From Apiotrichum sp. Y4204 (Eukaryota; Basidiomycota; Tremellomycetes; Trichosporonales; Trichosporonaceae): DNA of 64,000 nucleotides. Position 1 is the first letter of the stretch, and every line of letters starts with the position of its first letter. The position numbers were made by a program, and so were the translations under genes. Below, one piece after another: positions 22,889 to 34,595 of the stretch. A model generated the notes under the pieces. The model saw only the letters and a program-made list of their open reading frames with translations, made no database searches and was not told the DNA's origin. Location: the NCBI GenBank assembly GCA_025531455.1, contig JAMYHL010000049.1, forward strand, positions 186,001 to 250,000. The letters are read 5' to 3'.

Positions 22889-23817
22889 GGCGATATCTTC
22901 AAAAACGGCGCGTCATGAAAAAAATACGCGTCGAAGGGGGGTTGAGGTACGCTGAGAGTGGAGAGAAGGGTGTTAGGTATGTCAGAAGGGTCCTCGGCCG
23001 TCGGGGAGACCTCATGAGTGATGGGCGAGGTTGTAAGGTGGTGCTGCCTTTGAAGAACGTCGGGCAATCGTGACGATTGCCAAGGCTGACGAGTGAGTGT
23101 TATGGCAGCGCTCGACGAGCAATACACGCCGATCAATGCACCTGCGCGATGTCTGGCTCGACACAGCCCTCTGAGAGTGCAAGGGCCTCGAGAAAGCGAG
23201 CACCGCCATGGGACGATGTGTAGTGCGCCCTGCAGACTGTCAGAATCAGTCGAAGGTAATGTGTGGGTATGGTCAGCCAGGAGTGAGACAGTCGAGAAGC
23301 TCGCGTCCGTGCCTTGACCTTGAGGCACATTGGGATCGCAAAACTGGCGCTCCTCAAGGGCGGTTTGCCAGTTCTATGGCATCGGTTGATGAACGGAGAA
23401 ACTGGATGTTGATAGAGATCGCAGGGACGTCAGTTTCGAGTTTGGTAACAGGAACCATTACCACCTCGCACTCGGCGACGGTGATTGAGCGACCGCCTGG
23501 CGTCAGTCTCAGAGCTGCTCCTGATCACCTTACCACGCCGCGATGGAGGTGCAGCGCAACCTTGGCTTCAGGAGACATGTTTCGAGCAACGCTTGGCCAA
23601 CATCGACGGCAATTGCGGTGGTACTTGTGTTGGCTGTCGGACTCGTGAACAGGAAGGTCATGTGGGACCCCGGCTCGGGAAATTCGCGGAAAAACAACTC
23701 GTCCAACGTCAGTACCCAACGCCGACGCCGCCCAAGAACTGTATAAAATTGAGATTGGGCCACACCTAGCAAAATCTCGCCATCCACTCCACCACCACAC
23801 CAGCACACACACACACC
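22889..23817. other. divergent intergenic, tRNA-Asp / methyltransferase
   Basis: No coding signal. A CA-rich leader with an ACAC run directly precedes the ATG at 23818, a common fungal 5' leader composition. Confidence 0.4.
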
Positions 23818-25524
23818 ATGATCCCGTCGTCGATGCTGCCCGCGCTCCCGCGCGCGCAGTGGACGCTCGACCCGCTCGGCGCGCCCGAGCTGCTCGCGCA
23901 CATGGAGGTCCTGAAGGATCTGTACGCGCCCCCGATCCACGGGGGGTTCACTGCCGGCGATGTGGAGGTCGAGGCTCCCGAGGTGGAGGAAGTCCCCAAT
24001 GGGAATGGGAGGAACGGACGGGGGATGCGGCGGAAGAAGCGCACGCTCTCGGGCGGGAGCGTCGACCTGCCCGGCCTCGAGATGGATATGGACGGCCTCG
24101 GGCTTGAGAACGTCGAGGAGGAGGAAGAGGACGAGGCGGGCGACTCTGGGTTCTCGGAACACGATGACGACCACGAAGACCGCGATGGGCACAATGATCC
24201 GTTCGAGCGCGACTGGGCGGAGAAGTGGCTGTCGGGCGTCGTGCGGCGCGCACAGACGTGGCTCGAGGACGCGGACAGCGAAGGGAACGACCCGAAGTAC
24301 GCCGAGTACGAGGCCGTTCTCCGCGAGGCGACCGCCGTACTGGCACTTATGGCGGGTACGTCTGCCGCGGGCGGACTAACCCGTCACCTCCTCTTTCCTC
24401 TCGCGTCGGAGCTAGGGCCAGCCCTGCGCGCGCTCCGACCATTCACTCAAGCGAACAAGCCTGGCCTCTCCCCAGAGACAAGCACGTTCCTCGCGTCCCT
24501 TGCCACCTCGCCCGTCTCCCCACTCATCTCGCGCTCGCCGCTTGCGTCAACCACGACCCACAAGCGCAGCGACAGCATCTCATCCACCGGCTCAGCACGC
24601 GCCGCACGCCGTCGACCCCTCGCTGCCCTCCCGGTGCTCCTGCACGACGCGCCGATCTCGGACCACCTCTCAGTCGGCGTGCAGACGTGGGGCAGCGCGA
24701 TCCTCCTCGGCAGAGAAATGGCACTCCAACCGGCAGCGTTTGGTTTGTTCCAAGACAACCTCGCACACGGACAGGGCACACGCGTCCTCGAGCTCGGCGC
24801 AGGTACCGGTCTGCTCTCCATCCTGTGCCGCAAGCTGCTTGACCTGCACTCGGCGAACGCGGCGCTGAAGGATCCGAAATCGGCACCGCGCGAGTCCATC
24901 GTTGTCGCAACCGACTTCCACCCGGACGTGATCGCGAATCTGCGGGTGTGCGTCGATCTCAACGCCCCGCCCCGCCTCCCGAACCAGCCCTCGGGCCCAG
25001 GCATCGAAATCGCAAAGCTCGACTGGACAACCTTTCCGGCGTTCATGGAGCGTCGTGCGGGATGGCGCACAGACGAGGTCGCGGACGAGGAGCTCGCCCC
25101 GTGGGTCGACACGCCCTTCGACCTCGTTCTCGCCAGTGACTGCGTGTACGACCCGACGCACGCCGGGATGCTCCGCAGTGTCGCGAGCTGGGTCCTCCGC
25201 CCGCCGTCGGGGTCCGACGCGGGAGGGACAATGCACCTCCTCTCGCCGATCCGGCCGACATTCACGCCCGAGCTCGAGAGCATCGACGTCGCGTTCCCCC
25301 CGCTTTCCACGTATCCACCGCTCGCGGAGCGACAAGCAGCTGCTCGCGCCGCTGGAGGCGACCACACCGCTGTGGCATCGAAGCTGCGCGGCGAGGGCCT
25401 CGGCGCCGCAGAGGGATACCGCATTGGCGTACGCGGGGGCAAGCGCAGCGTCAAGCACTCCCGCGGCGTTGGGCGCAGCGACGAGTATGGCGGTTACTGG
25501 TGGTGGGAGGTGGGATGGGCATAG
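23818..25524 (+). CDS. METTL21-type (family 16) protein-lysine methyltransferase
   Basis: A single exon of 568 residues. An N-terminal half with an acidic stretch (a run of Glu/Asp near residue 100) and a helical segment leads into a class I methyltransferase domain. Visible motifs are the substrate-face GVQTWGSAILLGREM, motif I VLELGAGTGLLSI (about residue 324), an acidic post-I residue in VVATDFHPDVI, and FDLVLASDCVYDPTH, the DxVY variant typical of family 16 lysine methyltransferases. These enzymes use S-adenosylmethionine to methylate lysines on translation factors and chaperones. The target here cannot be told. The N-terminal extension is longer than in METTL21 proteins and resembles fungal Efm2-like proteins. 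It is one of few intronless genes in the window. Confidence 0.88.
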   Translation: MIPSSMLPALPRAQWTLDPLGAPELLAHMEVLKDLYAPPIHGGFTAGDVEVEAPEVEEVPNGNGRNGRGMRRKKRTLSGGSVDLPGLEMDMDGLGLENVEEEEEDEAGDSGFSEHDDDHEDRDGHNDPFERDWAEKWLSGVVRRAQTWLEDADSEGNDPKYAEYEAVLREATAVLALMAGTSAAGGLTRHLLFPLASELGPALRALRPFTQANKPGLSPETSTFLASLATSPVSPLISRSPLASTTTHKRSDSISSTGSARAARRRPLAALPVLLHDAPISDHLSVGVQTWGSAILLGREMALQPAAFGLFQDNLAHGQGTRVLELGAGTGLLSILCRKLLDLHSANAALKDPKSAPRESIVVATDFHPDVIANLRVCVDLNAPPRLPNQPSGPGIEIAKLDWTTFPAFMERRAGWRTDEVADEELAPWVDTPFDLVLASDCVYDPTHAGMLRSVASWVLRPPSGSDAGGTMHLLSPIRPTFTPELESIDVAFPPLSTYPPLAERQAAARAAGGDHTAVASKLRGEGLGAAEGYRIGVRGGKRSVKHSRGVGRSDEYGGYWWWEVGWA

Positions 25525-25714
25525 ATGGAAGATAGAGAGAAACAGATGTATAGCAGTGGGCAGAGATGCAGAGTCAGAGTCCAACCAAGCGTTTCGCGAG
25601 TTGGTCCGTGAGACTTTGACAGCTCACCTGCGCCCCGGGCGATCCCGGAACAATGATGAGGTGTGATGCATGACAAGGCTTGTGTGTACTCTAGCTCTAC
25701 TCTACACTGGACTC

Positions 25715-26876
25715 CTAACTCCGTTCTCCGACAGGCGGGGCGTGCTCGTACTTGTCGAACCCGCCGGCCTTCTGGACGTCGGCCTCGGGCGCGTCAAAGA
25801 CAGCCTGACCGCGGTCGTTGCGGCGCGCGCGGAAGAACGTGTACGACAGCACAATGTCATCGATGCCGTCCATGCCCGGGTCGTCGACGACGTCGCGGTC
25901 AATGAAGAAGAAGACGGGGAGATCCACCTCCTCGCCTGCACGGATCTTCTGCTCCTCGAAGCAGAAGCATTCCACCTTGGCAAAGTACGGGGCGATCTGG
26001 GGTCAGCATGGAAGGCAATAATGAGGCAAGAGCGGAACGCAACAGTGAGGCAAGGCCATGCAGCACATGTAGTGTGTGCGGGCCACAACATAACTGGGAG
26101 AGCGTGCCAATGAGCTGCGCTTGCTGAGCACCATTCAGGTGAATGCAATGACAAATGCGCCATTTGGCAGCATTGTGATCGCTCTTGCTCGCTCGCGCCA
26201 CACCTCCACCCTCGGGCTCCGAATCTGATTTCGGAATAGCACTCCGAGATGTACAGCGGGTCGTTCCGCTGGCACTCTTCACGCCTCATCCGCACACCGA
26301 AATTACGCGCCGTCAAGTCATACCCACCTTATCCGGTGTCATGTTGTAGGTGGCGATACCAATAAGGTCCTTGTCCGAGTGGTTCTTGGCGGTGTAGAAC
26401 GCAAGCGCCGTCTCGCCAGGGACGACCTTGACAGTGCGCTGGACGGGCTCAAACGACCACGGCAGCGTGTCCGACGACGTGGCCTCGAAGCGCACAGTGA
26501 TAGGGCGCCCCTTGCTGTGGTCCGTCGCGTACAGGCGTTCCGGTGCGAAGCGCGTCGGGTCCGTCATCGGCGTGCCCGCGAATCCGGTGGCGGCACAGAA
26601 CGCGCGATACATCGGCACCGCGGCGTACGTGACTCCCGTGACGATAGCCAGCGAGCCGACGACATAGATCAGGATCGTGCGGTTCTTCTTCATGCGCTCG
26701 GCGTACATGCGCTGCTGGGCGGCGTGAACCTGCTGCGCGACGCTGTCGGACGGGCCTCCAGGTGTCGATGAGGCATATCGCCGGAACGCGGAGCGGAGGG
26801 TTGGCTGCGGCGGGCGCGATATCCGCGCTGTCCGTGCTGTCCGGACGAGGTGGGCGAGGGGTGTGCGGAAGCTCAT
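25715..26876 (-). CDS. COX11: cytochrome c oxidase assembly protein, copper chaperone
   Basis: Two exons (26876-26328 and 25996-25715, minus strand) give 276 residues. The N-terminus is an Arg/Thr-rich mitochondrial presequence. A single transmembrane helix (TILIYVVGSLAIVTGVTYAA) is followed by the Cox11 signature VPMYRAFCAATGFAGTP and the intermembrane-space beta domain. The copper-binding motif ECFCFEEQ has Cys193 and Cys195, and PVFFFIDRDV follows. Cox11 delivers copper to the CuB centre of subunit 1 of cytochrome oxidase. The intron of about 330 nt is one of the longer ones here but lies just before the copper motif and joins in frame. Its 5' end faces the SDR-like gene at 27331. Confidence 0.96.
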
Positions 26877-27330
26877 CGTGGAGAGAGAGTGATGAGGAAG
26901 GATAGAGGAGATGAGATGGACAATGAGTCGTTTGAGCTGCGAGGCAATTGTCGCAACTCTGGTCTTGTTCTCGTCCGGACATCTACGGCAACCACCCTCT
27001 CCAGATCTACAAATGGCTCTGGCCAACTTGCCAGTGCTTCCGAAGCGGAGACGGACTTTTTGATCCCGCGATCCTGTAAAACGGTGCACGTGGCTTGAGC
27101 TTCTGACCACGAGGAATGTTTGCGGGGCTCCACACACTCGGCCACTGTGGATGACCGGCTGTGCGTCACCTCAAATTGACCGGCCGCCATGTTCCACATC
27201 GAGCACTTCCAAGTGCACACACAGAAGCCCTCGGCCATCGATGCCCTTGCCGTCGTCGCTGTTGCATCCAGTCTGCGCTACTTGGTTACTTGGTTCACAC
27301 ACTATCTCTCAATCACCCCGCCACACCACG
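26877..27330. other. divergent promoter, COX11 / SDR-like gene
   Basis: A 454-bp gap between two start codons. It presumably holds both promoters. No distinctive element was seen. Confidence 0.45.
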
Positions 27331-28545
27331 ATGTCCACGCCCGTCGTGCTCGTCCTTGGCGGCGACTCATTCGCGAACCGCGTCGCAGAACTCGCCCGCG
27401 ACGCCGGCAACACCGTCACGCTCGCGAGCCCCGTGGGTGCAACCATTGACAAGTGAGTCCTTTCCCGATGGTTTTGGTGGGAGCCGGACTGGGCTCGAGG
27501 ATGGGCCATTTGATTGCTGCGGTAATTCCAGAATTCAGCAGTTGACCCGCAGAGTGCGCACCATCAGCCTCGACCCAACCTCGTGCGACTCGATCTGCGA
27601 CGCGTTTACGATAACATGCGAAGCGTACGGCAACATCAACGCCGTGCTCATCGCGTTTGTGCCGCAAGCAGCCGCGCCGGGTTCTATTCCCGGTGCCGAC
27701 CAGGCAGCGCTGGAACAGGCCCTGTATCCGTCTCTTTCGGCCGCGAAGTGCGCGCTGCACTATGTTAGGAGGCACACTGGGGAGAAGACTCTCGCTTGGT
27801 TGGCTATTCGTGGTGAGTTGGGTGAGAAGCGGTCGGACTGCGGGATAGGGGGCGCCTTGTGCGTCATGGTGTCATGGCAACATGTGATGAGCAACTTGGC
27901 GGACTCGGGGCTCGGTGAGGCGCAACGAGCTGAATGGCGCTCACTGTATGCCTGATGCGGCGCGATGCAGCCAGATGCGAACCCACTATCGCTGATTACT
28001 GATCACTGACAACAGGCTCGGATTCGGACATCATGGCCCAGACCTCCGCATCGTCCATTCTCGGCGCGTTCCGCTCGCTAGCCCCGCGCTTTGGGGCGCA
28101 GAACACCCACACTGCCTGCGTGTACTCGGAGGCCGCCGATGAGACGACCGCGCGTGCCCTTGTGGCCTGCATCCGGTCCAGCGATACAACTGATATCAAT
28201 GCGGGTGCAGTGTCCAAGGGCATCAACTGGTCGAACCGCATCGACGCCAAGCTGCACATTGTGGAGAACGGCATGGTCACCTCAACGCATCCCCTCCAAG
28301 GCTGCCCCCACGGGTTCCAGTACACGCACATCTTCCAGCGTCTCAGCATGCTCACCATGTACGTACGGTCCGCTGTCTACGTGCCGTCTGAGCTGACTCC
28401 CAGGCTTGATGAGGACGTCACCCGCTGGGTCGTCAACAGCGGGCCACTCCGCACAATAATGTACCTCAGCCTTCTTATCTTCTCAACCGTTATGGCGCGG
28501 GCATGCGGTATCATTGGGTACATCCGGGCGGTCCTCAAGATCTGA
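27331..28545 (+). CDS. degenerate Rossmann/SDR-like protein with C-terminal membrane helix
   Basis: Exons 27331-27452, 27553-27812, 28016-28358 and 28404-28545 give 288 residues. The N-terminus is a Rossmann-type strand and glycine turn (VVLVLGGDSFANRVAELA), then a second strand (NTVTLASP) and a Thr/Asp segment like the third strand of short-chain dehydrogenases. The GxxxGxG motif is not intact, and no YxxxK pair is seen where it is expected, so catalysis is doubtful. The C-terminus ends in a hydrophobic helix (IMYLSLLIFSTVMARACGI), suggesting a tail anchor. The family assignment rests on fold-like patterns only. It could equally be an NAD-binding scaffold or an unrelated protein. It is divergent from COX11. 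Confidence 0.65.
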
Positions 28546-29177
28546 GCCAGGGGCACGAATGGTTGTGTTCTAAAAGTCTTTGCAGTTGTATATTTGGGAG
28601 AGGGGGATCTCAGAGCTCGAGGCACACCAGGGCATCGTAGAATACCAGCCTTGACGAAGGGTTAAGTGTCGCAGAGCGGTAGTTTATGGATGCAGTTATA
28701 CCATGCGGGAAGTGGCCGGCATCGGCTTGGCACAGCACATGCATCAGACTGCTGGTGATGACAGTAGTGGTGCACGATTGTTGGCGGTGGACATGAAGCT
28801 TTGACGGGTTTGATCGGACGGCGTCCGAATCGGAGGACCTGGGGGGACAGGTGGGGGCAGTGATGCAATTCGGGACCTGGCCATCCACTGAACTGAGAGT
28901 GAGAACATTTCCATCGTCGTCACCGTCTTTGTGTCTTCATCCCATCATCAAGCACCGCAATGCCTGCAAGCCGCAATGGGACGCCTTTCAGATGAGTGAG
29001 TTCCGCCCTGTAATTGATGGCTCCGGAGCTCCGGATGCGTCCACACCAGAGCCGCAGCAGCCCAGCCAGTTGGGAGCCGCGGCATTCCCCACACTCCAGC
29101 CTCGGCCTCTCTGCGTCCCCGCCAACCGACTGTCGCACCAGCGACCGATGGCGCCGCAGCCAGCGGCGCCGTCTTAG
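28546..29177. other. intergenic, upstream of NPR2
   Basis: No coding signal of its own. A further 5' exon of NPR2 could lie here, for example around 28992 where an ATG overlaps a donor-like GTGAGT, but no join was convincing. Confidence 0.35.
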
Positions 29178-31475
29178 ATGCCCACCCCCGCGCTCTGCAA
29201 TCCTCACATCCATCCTCGTGTCATGCTGATCACATCCCCCGCGGCACCCAGATCGTTCCTCCCGCACATTGTTGGAGTGAGTAGCGGTAACGAGTGAGAG
29301 AAGCGCCTTACTCTGCACCGACTTCCGTCAATCATCCTGACACCAGCTCTTCTACGCGACATTCGACCCGACCCTCGGCCCGACCGTGCTGCACCAGGTG
29401 CCCGAGCGGCTGATCTCGAGTTCGACAAGCGACGACCGCGAGCAGGGCCGGCACTCGCGCACGTCGTCGCGCTCCCCGTCGCGCTCTGCGAGCCGGGTGC
29501 GCGCGCGGCCGACCTCGACCGGGCCATCGCGGCGAGAAAGAGATCGCGACTCGACACGGGAGAGGGAGCGCGATGGCAAGGAGAGCCACCGCGAACGGGA
29601 GCGCAATCTCTCGCGCGACCGGACGAGCGTTATGCGCCCGCAGACATTGCTCGACTTTGCCCCGATCAGCGAGTACGTGATCCCCAAAAAGGCGCTGCAT
29701 GGGAAACTCGTGACGTTTGTCACCTCGGGCGTGTGGGATGAGGGGTTTGACTCCGACTCGAGCGGGTCCGAGAGCAGCGACGACGAGAATGGGAATGACT
29801 CCGGCGCCGAATATAAAGTCATCGGACTGCCCAGCGTCATTGATGACGGCGACGGGGGAAAATACCAGCGCAACCAGTACATGTGGAATCTGTGCTTTGT
29901 GTTCCGCGCGAGTGCGAGTCTCGAGGCGTTTGAGCCAGTCGTGAGGAAGACGGCGCGTATTTTGCGGAGTGCAGAGGTACGTGGCCAGTGCCCAGGGTCT
30001 GCCATACATTTACTCACACCTCAGCTCGACTCGCGATACCTCTCTGCACCGTCGCCAGACCACACGCCGCTCAACGCACTGCTCGAGCAGCTGTTTGAGG
30101 ATCTGAACAGCTACTCGGAGACGTCCATCCCCCTGGATGGTTACAATAGCTTGGAGCTGAGCTTGTTCCCCTTCTATCGTGAGTGAGCTGTATCGCAACT
30201 TCGCATCGCTTTCAGCTCACACGCAGCCAACCCGCCAGAGGTGCAGGACTGGGACGTGCCGATCTCGCTCGTCAACCTCAACGAGCTCAAGGACGACAAC
30301 TGGGACATAACAGCTGCCCGCGTTAGCAAACACATTGACGGCATCAACCACAGTGCAAGGATTGCGCACCTCGCAGATGCCGACCTCGCGCTCACGCGGG
30401 AGACGCTCAAGCATATGCTCTTCTACCAGGTCATCATGATGGTGAGTATCTCCACGGCTGGACCACCCTGTCAGAAGCCGGTGCCTCCCGCTCACTCCAG
30501 GTCGACATCTTCCAATACTCCAACATGTACCAAGTGACATCGCAGTTCCCCAAGTCGTGCATGGACGACACTGTCATCTCCGAGTGCGGCGCGTATGTCA
30601 CTCATCCCGGCTTCCCGATTCCAGACTGGCCAACCTTGGCCGCATTGTACGCCCGGCTCCGCCCAGGAACGACCGTACACCAGTGGGCAGAGGACGACCG
30701 CCTGCATACGCGGGGTATCGACCCGCGGCGCTTCGTGACATTTGGGATCATCAAGGGTTTCCTCCGCCGCGTGCACCGCTGGCCGATCATAGTGGACCGC
30801 ACGGCGCCGCTCCTGATCGGCTCGGGGTTCGGCCCCGCTGGCGTCGGCATGAATCACTACATGCCCGCGTCGACGACGACGCCAAGCGGAATAGGCAGCG
30901 GATTCGGGAGCGGCGTTGGCGCTGGAACGCGGCGGCGCGTCGGTTTCCAGGCAGGAGAGCGCCCTGATCGGCCGAAGAGCGCCATCGACCTCCGCGCACC
31001 GGGAATAGCTGGCGAGTCAACATTCACGCTGCGCAGCGCCGAGAGCTCGGCATCCCTCGGCCTCGGTCTCAGCGAGTCCCCTGGTGTACCCTCGAACGAG
31101 CGGGAACGGGAGCGTGAACACCGAGACCGCTCGCCGCGCCCGCGCATGGCGACGCACCACACAAACACGAGCCTGAGCGCGCTGGGCCGCAGCCTGACGA
31201 GCGCGGCGGACACGCATCCGAGTGTGTCGTCGCGCAAAACGGGGACGATGCGTTCTGGGACCAACACAATCGGGCTGGGGAGCAGCGCGCGCGCCAACGA
31301 GAAGCGGCTGTTTGAGCTTGAGGACGAGCTCCTCGGATACCTTGATGGACACCATCACACGGATGAGATCCAGGTGCGCATGGGGATGGGGTGGGCGCAG
31401 CTCGAGCGCGTGCTCGGCCTCGACGAGATGATTGGCGGCGTGGGCAAGAAGGGCGTCGCGGTGGTATATCGGTGA
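29178..31475 (+). CDS. NPR2: nitrogen permease regulator 2, GATOR1/SEACIT subunit
   Basis: Exons 29178-29276, 29347-29976, 30025-30178, 30227-30441 and 30501-31475 give about 690 residues. The longin-type N-terminus has the family core LFYATFDPTLGPTVLHQVPE, then FAPISEYVIPKKALHGKL, YMWNLCFVFR and the conserved LSLFPFY / IPDWPTLAALYARL segments. The rest of the NPRL2 core (FVTFGIIKGFLRRVHRWPI, then a winged-helix end with LDGHHHTDEIQVRMGM) is intact. With Npr3 and Iml1 it forms the complex that inhibits TORC1 when amino acids are scarce. Two disordered insertions enlarge it, an Arg/Ser block after the first strand and a Gly/Ser/Arg block near residue 480-590. The start is uncertain: 29223 is in the same frame, and a stop directly precedes 29178. 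Confidence 0.92.
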
Positions 31476-31594
31476 TACATACCCGATTTTGTATTATTTG
31501 TTCTTTGGTTGGTTCCACTTCTAGGGCATGCATGTGTGGTATGGGTTGTCAACAACAGAAAATGCTATGCAGGCTGGATGCGTCTATGAGTCTA

Positions 31595-33102
31595 CTACTT
31601 GTCCTTCCTGATGCGCTTGGCGGCCTCTCTCCGCTTGAAGCCGGCCTCGATGCCGATAGCGGTGAAGACGACAGCGACGCCGGCCCACTGCCCGGGCGTG
31701 AGCTGGTGCCCGAAGACGAAAACGGAGAGGAGCATGGTGAACAGCTTGCGCGTGACGGTGATAGTCACGAGGGTGAGGCTGCCAAAATGGGAGATTGTCT
31801 CGAAGATGAAGATCTGGCCGAGGCCGCCGAGCGCAGCGTATGCGGCGAGCGGGGAGAGGGCTGTCGGGTGGGAAGTGATGAACTGGAGGGACTGGAGGAG
31901 GATGGGGGGCGCAAAGGCGGCAACGTTGTGCCCGAGGTGCACGAACGGCGAGGAGGTGAGCAGTGCCCATGGGTTGGCGGGAAGGGGGAGGACCATTGCC
32001 GGCGTCAGCACCGTGAGCGACATGAAGGCCATGATGAACATCATCTGCTGGCCCGAGTAGCCCGGGTAAAGAGAGAAGATTTGGTCCTGGGTCGAATTTG
32101 TGAGGCCGTCAATGATGAGGCTGCGAGTTAGTCACTGCGCGGAGCATTTCAAGTGGTATCAATCGGATTCCAGTAACCACTGTCCAAAACTCACTTGATC
32201 AACAAGAGGCACAGACCCCACATGCTGTCGCCACCGCCCTTGCCCTTCTTGCTCCCGAAGAGCATAAACATCGAGATACCTGCGGAGACGAGGCCGACGA
32301 CAAAGTACTTGTGCGCACCGAAGCGGCGGCGGTAGAGGAGCACGTTGAGGAGGAGAACCGGAATGAGCTTGCACGACTGGGTGTGAGTGAACATCAGGTC
32401 GAGGCGGCAGGTGCGACTGAAACCGATCTCCCACCTGCCCATTCACTCACCTTGCCGAGTACCATTGTCGGATACGAGATGTGCTTGAGGGAAAGAAAGC
32501 CAATGGGACCTGCGGTGGTCTGGAAGAGCGAGACCTGGAGGAGGAGCGCCGGGAGAGTCTGGTACCACGGCCGCGGGGCAGCGGAGCCGTTGGCAGATCC
32601 GTTCTTCTCAGAGACGGTGCCGTTCGTTTTTGCGCTACCATTCTTCGCCGCGCCGTTCGTTGCTGTCTTTGTGTCCCCGTTAAAGCCGGCAAGCAGGCGT
32701 TGCAGCCCCAGAACCTCCAGCACGCCCTCCTTCCTCACGCGCTCCGGGCCAGCCGAGACGAGGAGGTATATCGCTGCACAGGTCGCGGACGCGAGAGCCT
32801 GGCACCAGTTGAAGAACAGCGGCGAGGGGAACTTTGCGAGCTCGTGTGGTGGGGAAATGCCCGCGAACGGCTTGGATACTGTGGTCAGCGAGGTGGTGCG
32901 AGGTTCGCGAGGTAGGGAGCGCAGACCAGATGAGAAACAAGAACATTATCTGGCCACGCGCAGCCCCCTCCTTCCATACTCACGACGCTCCTGCGCGATC
33001 GCCCAGAGGAGGAACGCGCCATAGACGCCCGATACACACACCGCGAGGCTGGGGTAAGAGAGCGTTCGGTATCGCGAAAACGCACCGTACTACACCGGCC
33101 AT
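31595..33102 (-). CDS. HUT1: ER UDP-galactose transporter homologue (SLC35B1 / Hut1)
   Basis: Five exons on the minus strand (33102-33086, 33048-32984, 32878-32451, 32376-32195, 32120-31595) give 405 residues. About ten hydrophobic helices fit the nucleotide-sugar transporter fold. Hut1/SLC35B1 landmarks are [18 protein letters not shown] near the start, [20 protein letters not shown] before [24 protein letters not shown], and [18 protein letters not shown] with a Lys-rich ER-retention-type tail ending KRIRKDK. The ER-lumen protein supplies nucleotide sugars or ATP exchange for lumenal chaperones, depending on species. Residues about 105-150 form an extra Asn/Gly/Ala-rich loop. The first exon is only 17 nt, and the second starts with the conserved first helix. 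Confidence 0.94.
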
Positions 33103-33925
33103 GGCGGGGTGGAGTGAGTGGGTGGAGGGGAGGAGTGTGGTTAGAAGTGGAGGTGAACGACGGAAGAGAAGAGGGAAACGAGGCGTGATGCGAATGAGCG
33201 AGGTGGAATCGTGAATGTATATCGTGTGCCGTCTGTCGTGTCGAATGCAATGCTGAATGTGAATGAGATTCAGAAAAAGATGAGGAGAAAGAGTTGAAAG
33301 GCAACCTTCCAGCTCGACGTTGGTCACAACTTCATCGCCATCCAACTTCGTTCTTTTTGATTGCGTGGAGGTCGCGCGGGCGCGTGCGGGCCGTGTGGCG
33401 ACAATCTCACCGCCAATCTTTTTTCCAGGCACGGAAACAAGGTGTTGTTCCCCACCTGATGCCCCTGACTCCCTGTGGACCGTTGCCGTCTCACCGCCTC
33501 GGCGCCGCTTTGCAGTGTTGAGAGATGCACTGCTTCAACAGCGTGCAGCGTGCGTCTCGGTCTTATCTCCGAGGAGGGGGGACATTGCAAGCACTATGCG
33601 ACATAATGTTCTCAATTGCTGTCCAGAATTACACCATTTCAGAACACCAAACGCGACCTACGAATGGTCACCTGAGCGGGGCTCCGGTCGCCGAGTCATG
33701 ATGGATTGCGACTCTCATGACCATTGGCGCCGACGAGACCTTAGCCCAATGGCAACCGTCTACACTTCAGCTCGAGCAGTGTCCCCCCTGAGAAGACAGC
33801 TCCCTCTTCGTGCCAACGCGCCTTCAGACGAAAGTGTCTGATGCCATTACAAACGCGAGGTTACATGTGATACAGAACTGGATCCAAGATCATCAAATCG
33901 GCACGTTCTCCGACCACTACAGAAC
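33103..33925. other. intergenic upstream of HUT1
   Basis: An 0.8-kb gap with a purine-rich HUT1 leader at 33110-33310. I see no gene in the rest. It marks the left edge of the small-protein cluster. Confidence 0.4.
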
Positions 33926-34257
33926 TCAGTCCCACCCGGAGTCGACCCAGTCGCGGAAGACCTCGTCCGCAATGTCTTTGGCAGCAGGGCTGGACGCAAA
34001 ATCGGTGATGACGGCCTGCGCTCCCGGTTGTGCTCCGGGTTCGTGCTGGGCGGCCTCAAACGTCCACAGCGCCCGGATGTAACTCGGCTGGTATTTGTTG
34101 TTGAGGTCAACGAACTGAACGGGACGTAGTTGCGGTGGTCAACGCATTCGACGACAAACAGGTCGTCTTCGATGTGCGGGTTCGTGCAGCCTGGCGTATC
34201 GACGCCGGGCTGGCCGATGGCCAGAAGTGGGAGGATGGCGAGGAGGAGGGTGTTCAT
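33926..34257 (-). CDS. small predicted secreted protein, apparent 1-nt frameshift
   Basis: The start at 34257 gives a clear signal peptide (MNTLLLAILPLLAIGQP) and then TPGCTNPHIEDDLFVVECVDHRNYVP. From about 34122 the protein-like reading continues in another frame (FVDLNNKYQPSYIRALWTFEA, then KDIADEVFRDWVDSGWD) to a stop at 33926. Distance from start to stop is 332 nt, one short of a whole number of codons, so one base seems to be missing near 34122. A 41-nt intron with a weak GTCGTC donor, ending at the CAG at about 34113, would also restore the frame but would remove one cysteine. Read without correction the frame runs into Ser/Arg/Thr-rich sequence. No homologue is recognised. It heads a cluster of small exported proteins. 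Confidence 0.5.
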
Positions 34258-34595
34258 TGCTCCACGGTAGAGATTGGAGTGGGGGATTGAACGGGTTGCC
34301 GCCCCTCGCGACCAGGATATATGCTGGACAAGCAGACCATGGCGCCGGTGCAGCATGCAGATTGTGACAGTCGCATCGTTCATTGGGTTTGGACGAGCGT
34401 CATGGTCATATGGTCTCTGTTTTGGAGTTGTTGGAGACAGGCACTCGCTCCGCAGCGACGCAGCAGACAAGCATGTGGCCTGTGTCCTTCCCGTGTGCCC
34501 TGACTGCTCGTTCATAGTTCCCCAGAAGGACCGCCAACATATCATTCTCATCATTATCTTATCTTCTTCCCCCATTAAGACTCCCCTGACTCATC
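34258..34595. other. divergent promoter in small-protein cluster
   Basis: A 338-bp gap between the start codons of the secreted-protein gene and the first two-helix membrane protein. No distinctive motif was seen. Confidence 0.4.
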
